This document shows positions 1 to 9,084 of a stretch of DNA of 64,000 nucleotides, piece after piece. The notes under the pieces are model-generated. The model was given only the letters and a program-made list of their open reading frames with translations, searched no databases and had not been told where the DNA came from. Source of the stretch: Nitrospira sp. UBA6493 (GTDB lineage Bacteria > Nitrospirota > Nitrospiria > Nitrospirales > Nitrospiraceae); assembly GCA_002435325.1 (NCBI GenBank), contig DJMJ01000014.1, forward strand, positions 1-64,000, given 5' to 3'. Each line of letters opens with the position of its first letter. Position 1 is the stretch's first letter. The position numbers and the translations under genes were made by a program.

Positions 1-530
1 GGCTTCTCAAGCTTGTCGCCCTTCTTGGCGAGACCGATATTAAAGCCGGTCGCGGAGCTGGAACCTTTCACCACGAAGCTGTGGGGGTTGTGGAGCACAC
101 CCTGGACGGACTTGGGATCGTCAGGATCCGCATCATGATTCTCGGTACGGAACATCTTGTTGTTAACGACGACGCCCGTAAACGGAAGGAATTCGCAGAA
201 CTCCGCGACAACATCCGTCCCGGCATACCCGTCCATAAACGCCTTGTCTTCGATATCGACGACGGCCACAACCGCACCCTTCAGACCACCATCCTTGCCC
301 ACTTCAATGGTCTTCAAGAAACGCTTATCGCCATCCATCAAATCCTTGTGGGGGTTCTTCACGCAGAACTTGGGATTCGGGAACTTGGCAAAGGAAAACT
401 CCTTCTGCTCAGCCTTCCCGGCATAGGTCACTTTCCCGGCAATAGTCCCGCCGGCATTCGCAGCCAACGGCGCTGCAATGAACGCCACTGCGGCTGCACC
501 AAACACCACTGACAATGCGCACTTCTTCAT
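1..530 (-). CDS. Exported cupredoxin-like protein, C-terminus cut by window edge
   Basis: The minus-strand frame opens with ATG at 530 behind an AAGGAGG ribosome site and runs off the window after 176 codons. Residues 1-26 form a Sec signal peptide ending ANA, so the product is periplasmic. The mature part begins with a beta-rich GKVTYAG segment and continues with GGLKGAVVAV and a late LHNPHSFVV stretch. This is the layout of the MauL/plastocyanin-like family also seen in the gene at 2789-3730, and the two look like paralogues. The C-terminal Cys/His/Met copper ligands expected for that family would lie outside the window, so copper binding is inferred. A separate promoter at 689-716 suggests it is expressed apart from the HEAT-repeat gene upstream. 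Confidence 0.7.
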   Translation of the reverse strand, partial: MKKCALSVVFGAAAVAFIAAPLAANAGGTIAGKVTYAGKAEQKEFSFAKFPNPKFCVKNPHKDLMDGDKRFLKTIEVGKDGGLKGAVVAVVDIEDKAFMDGYAGTDVVAEFCEFLPFTGVVVNNKMFRTENHDADPDDPKSVQGVLHNPHSFVVKGSSSATGFNIGLAKKGDKLEK

Positions 531-688
531 GTCTCTGCCTCCTTGTGATTAACTACCTGCCATGATCTTTGGCATCTTGCTCCCCGCACTCCCATCTACC
601 GGCCAGACAAGAGGATGGACGGGGAACGCTTCCTCTCTGAGATACTCGATCGAAATCGTGCTGGCGAGGCTGATCCGGACCGAGCATG

Positions 689-716
689 TATATAAAACTC
701 TACCGTACCCTGTCAA
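689..716 (-). promoter_or_regulatory. Sigma-70-type promoter for the 1-530 gene
   Basis: On the minus strand a perfect TTGACA (711-716) is followed after 16 bp by TATATA (689-694). It gives a leader of about 150 nt before the ATG at 530. The -10 context GTTTTATATACATGC closely resembles GTTTTATATAAATGC upstream of the multicopper oxidase. Confidence 0.6.
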
Positions 717-762
717 TCTTAAACAAGGGGGGACGAAATTATTCGGGGCCACACAGCCCGCG

Positions 763-2127
763 CTAGGATTTTTGCTTGAGGAGATGGAGCAACCCTCCTG
801 CCGCAGTGGCCCGCACCGCCTCATTCGCATCGTGTAATCCTTCGATCATCAGGGTAATCTGCCCCCGATCTCCGATGTGACCAATCGAACGGATGGCCAC
901 TATTTTTGGACCGGGGAGCGGATCAGTCGTCAAACTGCTCAAGAACGCAATCGCCTCTTTTGCATTCGGCTTCGTGGCTTTTCCCAAGGCAAAGGCGATC
1001 GAAGCACGGGCGGCCGTGTCGTTTTGCTGCGCAAGCGCCCTCGCGGTCTCCGCCACTTTTTCGAACGGCTGCCCCAGCTGAAGGAGGGCAGCCACCGCCG
1101 CCGCACGAACCGTCATCTGCCCGTCTCCCAATGTCTGCAGGATGGCCGGAACCGACTCGATCGCCTCCAACTCAGCCAGACTCGACAGGGCAGATTCGCG
1201 CACCGCAGGAATGGGATCCTTCAGCAACACCTCGATCTTTTCGCGGGCCTCTTTGCGGCCAAGCTGTCCTAACCCTCTGGCAGCCGTCCCCCGCACCGAC
1301 GGCTGTTGATAGGACAACATCTCCATTAGAATAGGCGCGCCACGCTGATCCTTCAGATCGGCTATGGCCCGGATAGCATCGGTTCGATCGTCCGGGTTGG
1401 CCGCATCGGCGGCCTTCCGTAAATCTTCCCATGCCTCTTTTTTTCCGAGTCTGACGAGCGCCCCAAACGCGGCAATCCGCACGGGAGAGAGCTCATCCTT
1501 AGCTGCCGCCTCAATGAGCGGGAGCACGGAGGGATCGCCTGAACGCCCGAGCGTTTTCACGACTCGAGCCTTCACCAAGCCGGCCTGATCCTCCAGTGCC
1601 CCGCGCAACTTCTTGGACTTTCTCCCGGCTTCCAAGCGGCCCAGCCCTTCGACCGCCAAGACACGCACAGGACCTGACCCATCGCTCAACCCATCTTCAA
1701 AGAATGGCACTGCCTCAGCGGAATCGATTTCCTTCAATGCCGTGTACGCTGCGCCACGCATCTGTTCGCGCATATCCTTCACCAGCACCACGATCATGCC
1801 AAGCGCCACCTCACGCAGCACCGGCTCATCGTCGTGCTTGAGAGACTGGGCCAGCAGATCGTACTCATCCAGCGCTTCTTTGGGCTTCCCTATATTAATT
1901 AGCGACCGGATTTTAAGCCGCCGGACCTCGGGAGCAGCGCCTCGCTCTTTATCGAGCTTGGCCAGTTCATCGAGTGCCTGCTGATAGGCCTTCTTTTCAA
2001 AGGCCGCCTGAGCCTCTTTGGGAACAGCTGACGCTCCTGCCATGAGGACTGATGGGCTCAACCCTGCGAGCACGCACACAAGCCCTGCGAGCACGAGCCC
2101 ACTACATTTCAAAATCCTTTGTGTCAT
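763..2127 (-). CDS. Exported HEAT-repeat protein
   Basis: A 454-residue protein with an N-terminal signal peptide (about residues 1-32, ending in MAGASA). Next comes a short helical, TPR-like stretch (35-90), then roughly ten HEAT/PBS-lyase-type repeats to the C-terminus. Typical repeat phrases are VRVLAVEGLGRL, VRGTAARGLGQLG and VRATAAGGLLHLL. Such alpha-solenoids are protein-binding scaffolds and no catalytic residues are visible. It starts 20 nt after the stop of the 2148-2792 gene, so it is probably the last gene of the 3730-to-763 operon. A role in assembling or docking the neighbouring periplasmic copper proteins is inference only. Confidence 0.8.
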   Translation of the reverse strand: MTQRILKCSGLVLAGLVCVLAGLSPSVLMAGASAVPKEAQAAFEKKAYQQALDELAKLDKERGAAPEVRRLKIRSLINIGKPKEALDEYDLLAQSLKHDDEPVLREVALGMIVVLVKDMREQMRGAAYTALKEIDSAEAVPFFEDGLSDGSGPVRVLAVEGLGRLEAGRKSKKLRGALEDQAGLVKARVVKTLGRSGDPSVLPLIEAAAKDELSPVRIAAFGALVRLGKKEAWEDLRKAADAANPDDRTDAIRAIADLKDQRGAPILMEMLSYQQPSVRGTAARGLGQLGRKEAREKIEVLLKDPIPAVRESALSSLAELEAIESVPAILQTLGDGQMTVRAAAVAALLQLGQPFEKVAETARALAQQNDTAARASIAFALGKATKPNAKEAIAFLSSLTTDPLPGPKIVAIRSIGHIGDRGQITLMIEGLHDANEAVRATAAGGLLHLLKQKS

Positions 2128-2147
2128 CCCTGTTCCTTGCCGCCCCG

Positions 2148-2792
2148 TTACCCTTGTACTCCGGGCCCAGCGGGGCTTGCTCGTTTTTTATACCCAGGAG
2201 GCTCGTCGAAATAATAATCCGGCTGGGGCGAGAAGCGAATCCGTTCGTATTCGACCGACCAATTCCGGTCGCGGCTCATCAGCTTCAAGACAATACCGGC
2301 TTCGACATCGACCCATTCGAAGAACCGCTCGACCCGCCCATGTCGATCTGTCCGCACCTCAAACAATTGCGCCGCTCGGCCCACCGCCATGGCCTCTCCG
2401 ACCAACACCCGTTCCTTCTCACCCGGCAATGCCGGCCAGACCGGCAACACATCGTCGGCATCTACCGGCGTCACCAATAACTCCTTCCGCTGCGCGAGAA
2501 GATACCAGGTTTCGGCCTTGTCCAAACGAATAATCTCGATCGCGGCGTACCCATAATCGGTCTTGAGCGCATACTTATACTCCAGGCGGATCCGATCCCC
2601 CTTCGCAAAGACCTGCGCCTGATGCCGGCGTCCCTCAACCTGCTTGATCAGCGTCCCGGAAAAATCAACAACGGGGGGGGCCAACTCACCCCCCCAGGCT
2701 TGAGCGAAACCGGCACCTGACAAGAGCGCGAGGGCCAGAGATAGAGAGCGGATTTGCCCCCTCTTCCAGGTTGCGGCGAGAAAAGACCTCAC
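2148..2792 (-). CDS. Exported protein of unknown function (DUF4412-like outline)
   Basis: A 214-residue protein starting with GTG; the start overlaps the TGA of the upstream gene (GTGA), implying translational coupling. Residues 1-32 are a long signal peptide ending in AQA. The mature part is beta-rich, with FSGTLIKQVEGR, then VFAKGDRIRLEY and ETWYLLAQRKELL, and a late FEWVDVEAGIVLKLMSRD. This order resembles LolA/DUF4412-type periplasmic proteins, which share a single open beta sheet. No metal ligands or catalytic residues stand out. It lies between the cupredoxin-like protein and the HEAT protein and presumably acts in the same periplasmic process. Confidence 0.7.
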   Translation of the reverse strand: MRSFLAATWKRGQIRSLSLALALLSGAGFAQAWGGELAPPVVDFSGTLIKQVEGRRHQAQVFAKGDRIRLEYKYALKTDYGYAAIEIIRLDKAETWYLLAQRKELLVTPVDADDVLPVWPALPGEKERVLVGEAMAVGRAAQLFEVRTDRHGRVERFFEWVDVEAGIVLKLMSRDRNWSVEYERIRFSPQPDYYFDEPPGYKKRASPAGPGVQG

Positions 2793-3730
2793 TGCTGATG
2801 TTCCACAAACGGCTGGATATCGATCGAGTAGCCTAAGGATTCCGGACCGAAGCGGGGATTATCCATCACCTTGTAGGCGGAGCGATTTCCTTTCGGCGCC
2901 TGCAACGAAAACTGCTCCTTCATCTTGCCATCAGCTTGGATCTCAATCGTTTTGGTCAGACCGGGACCGGTCTGCGGATGCCAGACCACCAACTGATACG
3001 TTCCCGGCGGGATGTGATCAATAGTGAACCCTCCATGCTCATCGGTCAGCGCATAGTAGGGATTGTTCACCGCCATCGCCCAACTCTCCATGTAGGCGTG
3101 AAACCCGCACTGCATATAAAATGTCCGGCGCCCCTTATTCAGATAGACCGGCCCGATCAGAGACGCTCCCGGCGCATGATTGTGCATCGCATGAATATCG
3201 CCCCGGTGATGCTGGTGGTTCATAACCAATGGAGTATTGAACAACGTCCTCGCCCCTGCTTCCAATGAGGTTTCATAGCCTTGAATATCGTGCATTACAG
3301 GATCCATGTTGATGACTTCCACCGCATGGCCATTTCTCACAATGGTCATAAAAGGTTGAAACACGCAATCCCGTGCTTCTATCAGCGGCACCGAAATCTC
3401 AAACGGTTTCCCGAACTCCACCCCTTCCAAGAGAACAATGGCATCCTTCAACCCACCATTCTGGTCCACGACAAAATCACGGAGCAACCGCCAGCCTCTC
3501 CCGTTCGAAATGCGGCCGCAATAGACCGGATCCGGAAAGGTGATCAGGTTGAATCCTTTGGGGTCAGGAATCGCGCCTTCCAGGGTCACCACCCCTTCAA
3601 GCGATCCGCCATGCGGCACATCGATAACTTCGTATGCGACCGCCGGCATGGCACTTCCTAGCACGAGCAGCGACCAGAGCGCTGCCCATGCCCTATGCCC
3701 TGCCTGCCTCTCACCCGCCGGACTCATCAT
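2789..3730 (-). CDS. Periplasmic cupredoxin-like protein with carboxypeptidase-regulatory-like fold
   Basis: A 313-residue protein with a signal peptide (about 1-32, ending AVA). A first beta domain (GGSLEGVVTLEG) is followed by a cupredoxin-like region. That region holds VINMDPVMHDIQGYE and, about 65 residues later, FYMQCGFHAYM. His plus C-x2-H-x2-M is the ligand spacing of MauL/plastocyanin-like type-1 copper proteins. Several more His residues (MNHQHHRGDIHAMHNH) could bind metal. A C-terminal regulatory-like beta sandwich follows (GGFTIDHIPPGTYQLVVWHP). It is first in an operon with the two genes downstream and follows the multicopper oxidase, so it could pass electrons to or from it (inference). 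Confidence 0.8.
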   Translation of the reverse strand: MMSPAGERQAGHRAWAALWSLLVLGSAMPAVAYEVIDVPHGGSLEGVVTLEGAIPDPKGFNLITFPDPVYCGRISNGRGWRLLRDFVVDQNGGLKDAIVLLEGVEFGKPFEISVPLIEARDCVFQPFMTIVRNGHAVEVINMDPVMHDIQGYETSLEAGARTLFNTPLVMNHQHHRGDIHAMHNHAPGASLIGPVYLNKGRRTFYMQCGFHAYMESWAMAVNNPYYALTDEHGGFTIDHIPPGTYQLVVWHPQTGPGLTKTIEIQADGKMKEQFSLQAPKGNRSAYKVMDNPRFGPESLGYSIDIQPFVEHQQ

Positions 3731-3800
3731 GGCATCAACCTCCCTACAGAGGAAAACGGCTTCAACTGACTCATCGTATCAAAAGGTTTGCGCAAAGCAA

Positions 3801-3828
3801 AAGGGGGAAGCCTTTCGGCTTCCCCCTT
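3801..3828 (-). terminator. Rho-independent terminator of the multicopper oxidase gene
   Basis: A perfect 12-bp stem (AAGGGGGAAGCC and its complement) around a 4-nt loop. On the minus strand it is followed by TTTTGCTTTG. It lies about 45 nt beyond the oxidase stop codon and separates that gene from the 3730-763 operon. Confidence 0.85.
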
Positions 3829-3872
3829 TCACGATCACCTGTGCCTCCTGCCATACGGCAGGAGGCTGGAGA

Positions 3873-6800
3873 TTACTTCGCTGACACCGAGATCGCCTGC
3901 ACCGGCTGTTCCGCCGATGCGCTCTTCATCCCGGCCGCCGCGCCGTTCAGCGGCAACACCCGCTGATCACCGGACGGCAACACTCGCACATACCCCCACT
4001 GACCGGACTGCGAGTACGGCAACCGCTGGTTGCTGTACACATAGTCGCCAGGCAGGCGATACGGACCGCCTGCGGAAGGGATAAAGGCATCGATCGTCTC
4101 AGAGCCGGAGAACTCCACGACACTGATCTGATCCGCGCCGCGCATGAAGGGCTCAATCGGCCACTCATGCTTCTCGACGCTGAACATGCCGTTTTGTTCG
4201 TTGTTCACACCCAACACGTGAATCCGCACAGGATCGCCGGCATGCGCCTCGATCAAAGGCGTGGCCGGATCCTCAGGCTTGTCCGCCTTGCAAGGCTGGA
4301 ACACCTTGCCCAGCGAGCAGCCCTGTTCTTCACGGAACTTGTACGGCTCGGACCGGTAGTTCACACCGGTCAGACCCGCCACGTTCTGCACATAGGGCAT
4401 GAAGCTCGTGCCGATGATGTTGTCTTCGTCCTGGAAGAACAACGCCACGTCACGATAGTTCGGCCGGTTTTCCATGCCGGGCAACGAGTGATCGAGGATC
4501 ACGTCGGCCGCCCAGGCATTCTTGTTCGTCAAATCGGCACCGGTCTTCGGATCGCGATACTTGGCCCCCTTCGGACCCACCACAATGGCGCCGAACAGCC
4601 CATTACGCGGATTGGTCATCGCATTGCCCCAATCCCACACCAACGAAGTCGTCTCGCCGTTGAACGGATCCGCATAGTACGTGTAGCTACGCTCACCGCC
4701 CGGCGCGATCGTCTGATCGCCGGGGTTCATGCCGATATTGGCTCCCATCGAATCCTTCGGGTCAAACGACAGCCCGATGGCCGAGAAGGAGGCCTTGCTT
4801 GCTTTCATCTTGTTCTTCAGGTTGACCTTCACACAATCGCCCACATTCACGCGAAGCGTCAGCGGCATCGGTTGCGCGCCGCTCGCCACCTTGGCAACAT
4901 CTTCCTCCAAGGCGTAGATCTTCGCATCTGGATTCGTCATGAGAATCCGCCGTTCGAAGTCCACTTCGATGGTCTCAGGGGCCTTCGCATTGAACTTCAT
5001 GGACGGATAATCCAATGCCACGACATTGAACGACTTCACAGGCGCATCAACCGGGCAGACCGGCAACGCCTGGGGAATCTCCCCCTTGTTCGAGAAACCG
5101 GCGGGGAGCTTCTTCAAGTCCGCCTGCTCCTTGTCGTACACGCGCACGATACCCCAGCCGCCCTCAGAGAACTTCGAGGACCGGCCGTTGAAGTGGATAT
5201 AGTCGCCGGCCTGCAGGCGGGATCCGCCGGCCTGCGGCACCACGAGATCGTAGCGTTCCGCGATCCCGATGTGGATCGAGTTCTTGCGATTGGCGTCACC
5301 GGCATAGCGCTCCGAGAGGAACGTATGACCGGAGATCGTCCACACCATGGACTCGTTCATAAGGGTATGCAGAAGACGGAACACCATTGTGTCTCCTACG
5401 TAGGCCCTCAAGGTCGGTGTGTACGGATCGCCGTGAATGGTGCTGTTAAAGATCTGCGACGAATCAGGATTGGTCGCCAACCGCTGCGCGATCGGGGCCG
5501 CCCTGAAGTTCAACCCGCTGCCGGTGGTGTGCGTGCCACCATTCAAGAACGGCATCGGCGTCATGTAGATCTTCTCCGGCATCATGAACGACACGGTCTT
5601 TCCGGCTTCGAGCGCCACATCAATCGGCTGCCCGGGAGGATTGCCCGCGGTCACGATATTGACGGTATGCGGCACGGTGTCGTGCACTTGCACCATCAAT
5701 TCACGGAAGCTGTTGTTCACACCATGGCCCACCGGTTCGACCGTCCGGATGTCGGCGATGGGGCCGCTCCTCACTGCCTTGCCGGTCTTCGGATCATGAT
5801 AGGTGGACCCGACCGGCTCGGCGATGAACGTGCCGAACCCGCCGTGCGGCCAGGTGGTCGCGCCGAACGCATGGTCGTGCCAGAACACGGTCCCCACGTC
5901 CGCATCGACCCAGAACCGCTGCCGAACGAACTCCACCGTCACGATGTCGTTCGCCGGATGATCGTTCTTCAAGCCCTTCGCCAAGGTGATCTGGTTGCCC
6001 TTGATCGCCTTGATGCGGGAGATTTCATTGCCCTTCACGTTATCGGCGCCCACCATGATGAGGGTGCCCTCGTGATACTGCTTCGCGTTCTTCACGGAGA
6101 TGCTGGTCGCGCCCTTCTTGACCGCGCCCGTCAACACCGTGTTCATCGGAGCCGGAAGGCCCTTCGGATTCTTCTTCTCCAGCATCGTGAACGGCCGCAC
6201 CGACTGCTCATAGGAGAAGCCGGTGATGACGCCGTCCGACGCCTGGTTGTCGAACTGCAGGAAATGCCAATGGGTGTTGATCTTCGACGACTGGAAATTC
6301 GTGTAGTCGTCGTCGTCCCATTCGCTGGTCAACGTCCAATCGAGGCAGTCATAGATGTTGCCGCGCACGACCAACGGATACTTCAGGTCGTCGTTGGCAC
6401 GAATGGCCGCTTCTTCTTCATGCAGCACATAGATCAAGCCGTTCGGATCGATCACGGGCGGCTCTTTCCCCTGTGCCTTCGCAATCTTGATCGGCATCTT
6501 CACGAAGTGCACGTTGTAGTGCTTCCGTCCGGCATTCTCCGGGCAGAGGCTCCACACCCCGTTTTCTCCGGGAAGCGCCTGATCGACGCTCTCGTCCCCG
6601 TTGGCATCCCGGCGGATCATCTCCAGCCAGGGCGCGCCGACGTGATTCGGCGAGAACATCACGCGCCGACCGAAGTGCGGCGTGAGATGCGGCCAGGCCA
6701 CCTTACCGGTCAACGGCTCGAACATGATCGGGTGCCGCTTGCCGGGATGGGTGGACTTGTACTTGGGATTATCGATCTCGCTTTCCTTCTCGCTCATCGC

Positions 6801-8732
6801 CACGTTGCCGTTCCAGGTCCAATCCAGCACCGTGGCGTCATACGACTGAGTCTGGCCCTTCTCGTCATCCTTGTGGCCGGGCTTGCCCATCGTCGGCAAC
6901 TGCATCGCCACCCAATCCTTGACGTTGATCACGGCCGGGTTGGTCTTCCAGTTGCTCTTGCCCTTATCGGTAATCGTGAACTGCTTGCCGAACCAATCGA
7001 CGGTCTGACCGATCAGCTTGTCGGACGCGATCGGGGTCTTGATGCGGCCCTTGCGATCCGGCAACTCGCGGAGATCCGGCATCACGTCGTTCCGCAGGTC
7101 GCCCTGCTGAATCGTGTTGTACACGCGCCAGTAGCCCCACATACCCGCCACATAGTGGTGCGCCACGTGGCAGTGGAACAGGAAGTCACCGGCCAGCTGC
7201 TGGCAGAGACCGGAACCGCACTCGGTTTCGAGGTCGAGAGACTCGGACGGACCGATGACTTCGACGTCGACGCGGTCGGTCTTGGCGCGGATGACCGGAT
7301 ACTTGACCGGACCGTTGGTGCTGGTCGCCCAGAGGTTCATATCGTCGATTGCCCGCGGGCTGCGCGGCCACCGGATCGTCCCTCCGTGCGGATGGTGCGA
7401 GTGGAACACTTCAGAACCACCGTGGACCAGGCGGAACTTGGCCGGGTCGCCTATGTAGGAACGAGGAATCGTCGGCGACGGATCGCCGAAGGTATAGGAG
7501 CTATAGCCCATCGACTCGTCCTCGAACCCGAAGTACTCGTGCTGCACATGCATATTATTGATGCCGAACGGCTCGCTGCGATAGTTGATCGCGCGGCCAC
7601 CCGGACGATAGGCATCCGTCAGCGGATCGCGCTGCGGGAGGAAGTCGCCCTTCTTATTGAGCGGGCGGAAGGCCTCGTCGCCGACTTCGTGGTAGTAGAG
7701 CACGAATTCGCGGAAGTCCGGTCCCGTGCCGTTCTTGATCATGACCTGCCAGCCGCTGGTGGCCGGGGTCGCCTCACCGCTACCGAGCGGCTCCCAGTAG
7801 GAAGAGCCGCGAGGCTCAACGACGAAGGAGCCGAACATGCCCATCACCGTCAGCTCGCGATCGTTGCTGTAAGTGTGGAACTGCCGGACACCTTCCTGGG
7901 TGTTCGGGTGGATGTACCACTCAAGGTCCACCGCCTTGTCCTTCGAAGCAATCGTGTCGGGGTTTGTCGTGGTCGCGGCTGCGCCGGTGGCACTCACCAC
8001 CGTGGATGAACCATGGATATGGAGGCTGACTTCCTCGCCGCCTTCCAGCTTATTGCTCAGCTTGATCTTGACGCAATCGCCCTGGTTGGCGCGGATGGTC
8101 AACGGCTGAATCCACTGGGCCTGCACGCCGGGAATGACGGCTCCGGGATCGAAGCCTTCCTTTTCGCGCGATTCCCGATTCTTCGCTTCTTCCGCACGCA
8201 CCTGGTCGAGATTCTCATCGAGCACATACATGTAGCCGGGATAGAAATCGAGCCACTGATTCAAGGTGATCTCGACGTTGATCGCGGACACGTTGTACTG
8301 CTTGACCGGCGCCGTCGCGGGACACTTGCCGCCGCCCGTCATGACCACCGGCTCGACGCGCGGATCGGACACCAACAGCATGTCCTGCCCGCCCGCCCCA
8401 TACTGGTGCATCATGGACTGGGTGTTGTACATGCCGGTGTTGACACCTTGCACCTGGGGATCATGGTTCATATGCTCCATGATGCGCTGGTGCTGCTGTT
8501 CGACCATCGCCGACCGCTCGCCGTTTCCGGACATCGTGTCTTCGACGATCGTCTGACCTTTGAGCTGTTCCGCCCAGCCTGGAAGCTGATGAGTCATCGC
8601 GACCTGCGGAGCCGCGTGACCGGCGGAGTGAGGAGTCTCGGCAGATGCCAGCGGAGCCCACAATAGGGCTACCGCCGCCATCGCGCCAAGCATACGGGTA
8701 GGAACACATACCCGTGGCGTGTGAGATAACAT
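3873..8732 (-). CDS. Giant multicopper oxidase (1619 aa), MofA/MnxG-like outline
   Basis: Signal peptide about residues 1-31 (ending ASA), ATG at 8732 behind AAGGAGG, then several cupredoxin domains. Copper motifs in order: HIHG (about 238), HSHHPHGG (about 444), HCHVAHHYVAGM (about 519, the classic HCHxxxHxxxxM of type-1/type-3 sites), HWHFLQ (about 819) and WHDHAFG (about 950). The last third keeps cupredoxin character (GDPVRIHVLG) but shows no ligand set. In ordinary laccases HxH and WHDH precede HCHxxxH; here the best pair comes after it, so the trinuclear site may form across a rotated domain order. Length and the SDGVITGF stretch after HWH recall the large Mn(II) oxidases MofA and MnxG. 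Substrate is unknown: Mn(II), Fe(II), Cu(I) or another donor. It is periplasmic by its signal peptide. Confidence 0.85.
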   Translation of the reverse strand: MLSHTPRVCVPTRMLGAMAAVALLWAPLASAETPHSAGHAAPQVAMTHQLPGWAEQLKGQTIVEDTMSGNGERSAMVEQQHQRIMEHMNHDPQVQGVNTGMYNTQSMMHQYGAGGQDMLLVSDPRVEPVVMTGGGKCPATAPVKQYNVSAINVEITLNQWLDFYPGYMYVLDENLDQVRAEEAKNRESREKEGFDPGAVIPGVQAQWIQPLTIRANQGDCVKIKLSNKLEGGEEVSLHIHGSSTVVSATGAAATTTNPDTIASKDKAVDLEWYIHPNTQEGVRQFHTYSNDRELTVMGMFGSFVVEPRGSSYWEPLGSGEATPATSGWQVMIKNGTGPDFREFVLYYHEVGDEAFRPLNKKGDFLPQRDPLTDAYRPGGRAINYRSEPFGINNMHVQHEYFGFEDESMGYSSYTFGDPSPTIPRSYIGDPAKFRLVHGGSEVFHSHHPHGGTIRWPRSPRAIDDMNLWATSTNGPVKYPVIRAKTDRVDVEVIGPSESLDLETECGSGLCQQLAGDFLFHCHVAHHYVAGMWGYWRVYNTIQQGDLRNDVMPDLRELPDRKGRIKTPIASDKLIGQTVDWFGKQFTITDKGKSNWKTNPAVINVKDWVAMQLPTMGKPGHKDDEKGQTQSYDATVLDWTWNGNVAMSEKESEIDNPKYKSTHPGKRHPIMFEPLTGKVAWPHLTPHFGRRVMFSPNHVGAPWLEMIRRDANGDESVDQALPGENGVWSLCPENAGRKHYNVHFVKMPIKIAKAQGKEPPVIDPNGLIYVLHEEEAAIRANDDLKYPLVVRGNIYDCLDWTLTSEWDDDDYTNFQSSKINTHWHFLQFDNQASDGVITGFSYEQSVRPFTMLEKKNPKGLPAPMNTVLTGAVKKGATSISVKNAKQYHEGTLIMVGADNVKGNEISRIKAIKGNQITLAKGLKNDHPANDIVTVEFVRQRFWVDADVGTVFWHDHAFGATTWPHGGFGTFIAEPVGSTYHDPKTGKAVRSGPIADIRTVEPVGHGVNNSFRELMVQVHDTVPHTVNIVTAGNPPGQPIDVALEAGKTVSFMMPEKIYMTPMPFLNGGTHTTGSGLNFRAAPIAQRLATNPDSSQIFNSTIHGDPYTPTLRAYVGDTMVFRLLHTLMNESMVWTISGHTFLSERYAGDANRKNSIHIGIAERYDLVVPQAGGSRLQAGDYIHFNGRSSKFSEGGWGIVRVYDKEQADLKKLPAGFSNKGEIPQALPVCPVDAPVKSFNVVALDYPSMKFNAKAPETIEVDFERRILMTNPDAKIYALEEDVAKVASGAQPMPLTLRVNVGDCVKVNLKNKMKASKASFSAIGLSFDPKDSMGANIGMNPGDQTIAPGGERSYTYYADPFNGETTSLVWDWGNAMTNPRNGLFGAIVVGPKGAKYRDPKTGADLTNKNAWAADVILDHSLPGMENRPNYRDVALFFQDEDNIIGTSFMPYVQNVAGLTGVNYRSEPYKFREEQGCSLGKVFQPCKADKPEDPATPLIEAHAGDPVRIHVLGVNNEQNGMFSVEKHEWPIEPFMRGADQISVVEFSGSETIDAFIPSAGGPYRLPGDYVYSNQRLPYSQSGQWGYVRVLPSGDQRVLPLNGAAAGMKSASAEQPVQAISVSAK

Positions 8733-8814
8733 GGACCGGCCTCCTTGTTATTATGGTGAGCTATGTAAAACCAAAACAAGAAACGAAATGCGCACGATGC
8801 ATTTATATAAAACC

Positions 8815-8833
8815 TTCGTCTTAAATAGACGAA
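8815..8833. promoter_or_regulatory. Inverted repeat in the multicopper oxidase leader
   Basis: TTCGTCT-TAAAT-AGACGAA, a perfect 7-bp inverted repeat with 5-nt spacer. It lies between the promoter at 8862-8890 and the oxidase ATG, and directly upstream of a TATATA box at 8804-8809. It could be an operator or a small leader hairpin. Confidence 0.5.
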
Positions 8834-8861
8834 AGTGCCTGATCCGACTCAGGGAGGCCGC

Positions 8862-8890
8862 ACGATACTGAACTTAAAAGTCTATGTCAA
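8862..8890 (-). promoter_or_regulatory. Sigma-70-type promoter for the multicopper oxidase
   Basis: On the minus strand TTGACA (8885-8890), a 17-bp spacer, then TATCGT (8862-8867). Transcription would start near 8855, leaving about 120 nt of leader that includes the inverted repeat at 8815-8833. In the rest of the 352-bp gap before 9085 the only other signal seen is a -10-like GATAAT at 9073-9078 just ahead of the plus-strand transporter gene. Confidence 0.55.
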
Positions 8891-9084
8891 CCCCTTTAGA
8901 CAGTCGCGCTCGCCCTGAGATAATCCAAAGCATAGGGAACACACTTCACAAACCGTCGCAGGCTCACCGATCGATGGAATCCGGCAATGCCGGCGCCATC
9001 AACCGGCAGACGTAGGCATTTCGGCCCATCACTCCTAGGCCCTCATCTTTTTCCTCCGTCCTCGGATTGTGAGATAATGCTGCT

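Noticed and set aside
4167..8009. A 1280-codon plus-strand open frame opposite the multicopper oxidase
   Set aside because: It is rich in Arg, His and Gly with no recognisable domain or ribosome site. Strong codon bias of the oxidase on the other strand explains the lack of stops.
8733..9084. ydaO-type c-di-AMP riboswitch before the KimA-like gene
   Set aside because: No ydaO-like conserved blocks could be recognised. The gap mainly holds the oxidase promoter, its repeat and a GATAAT box.
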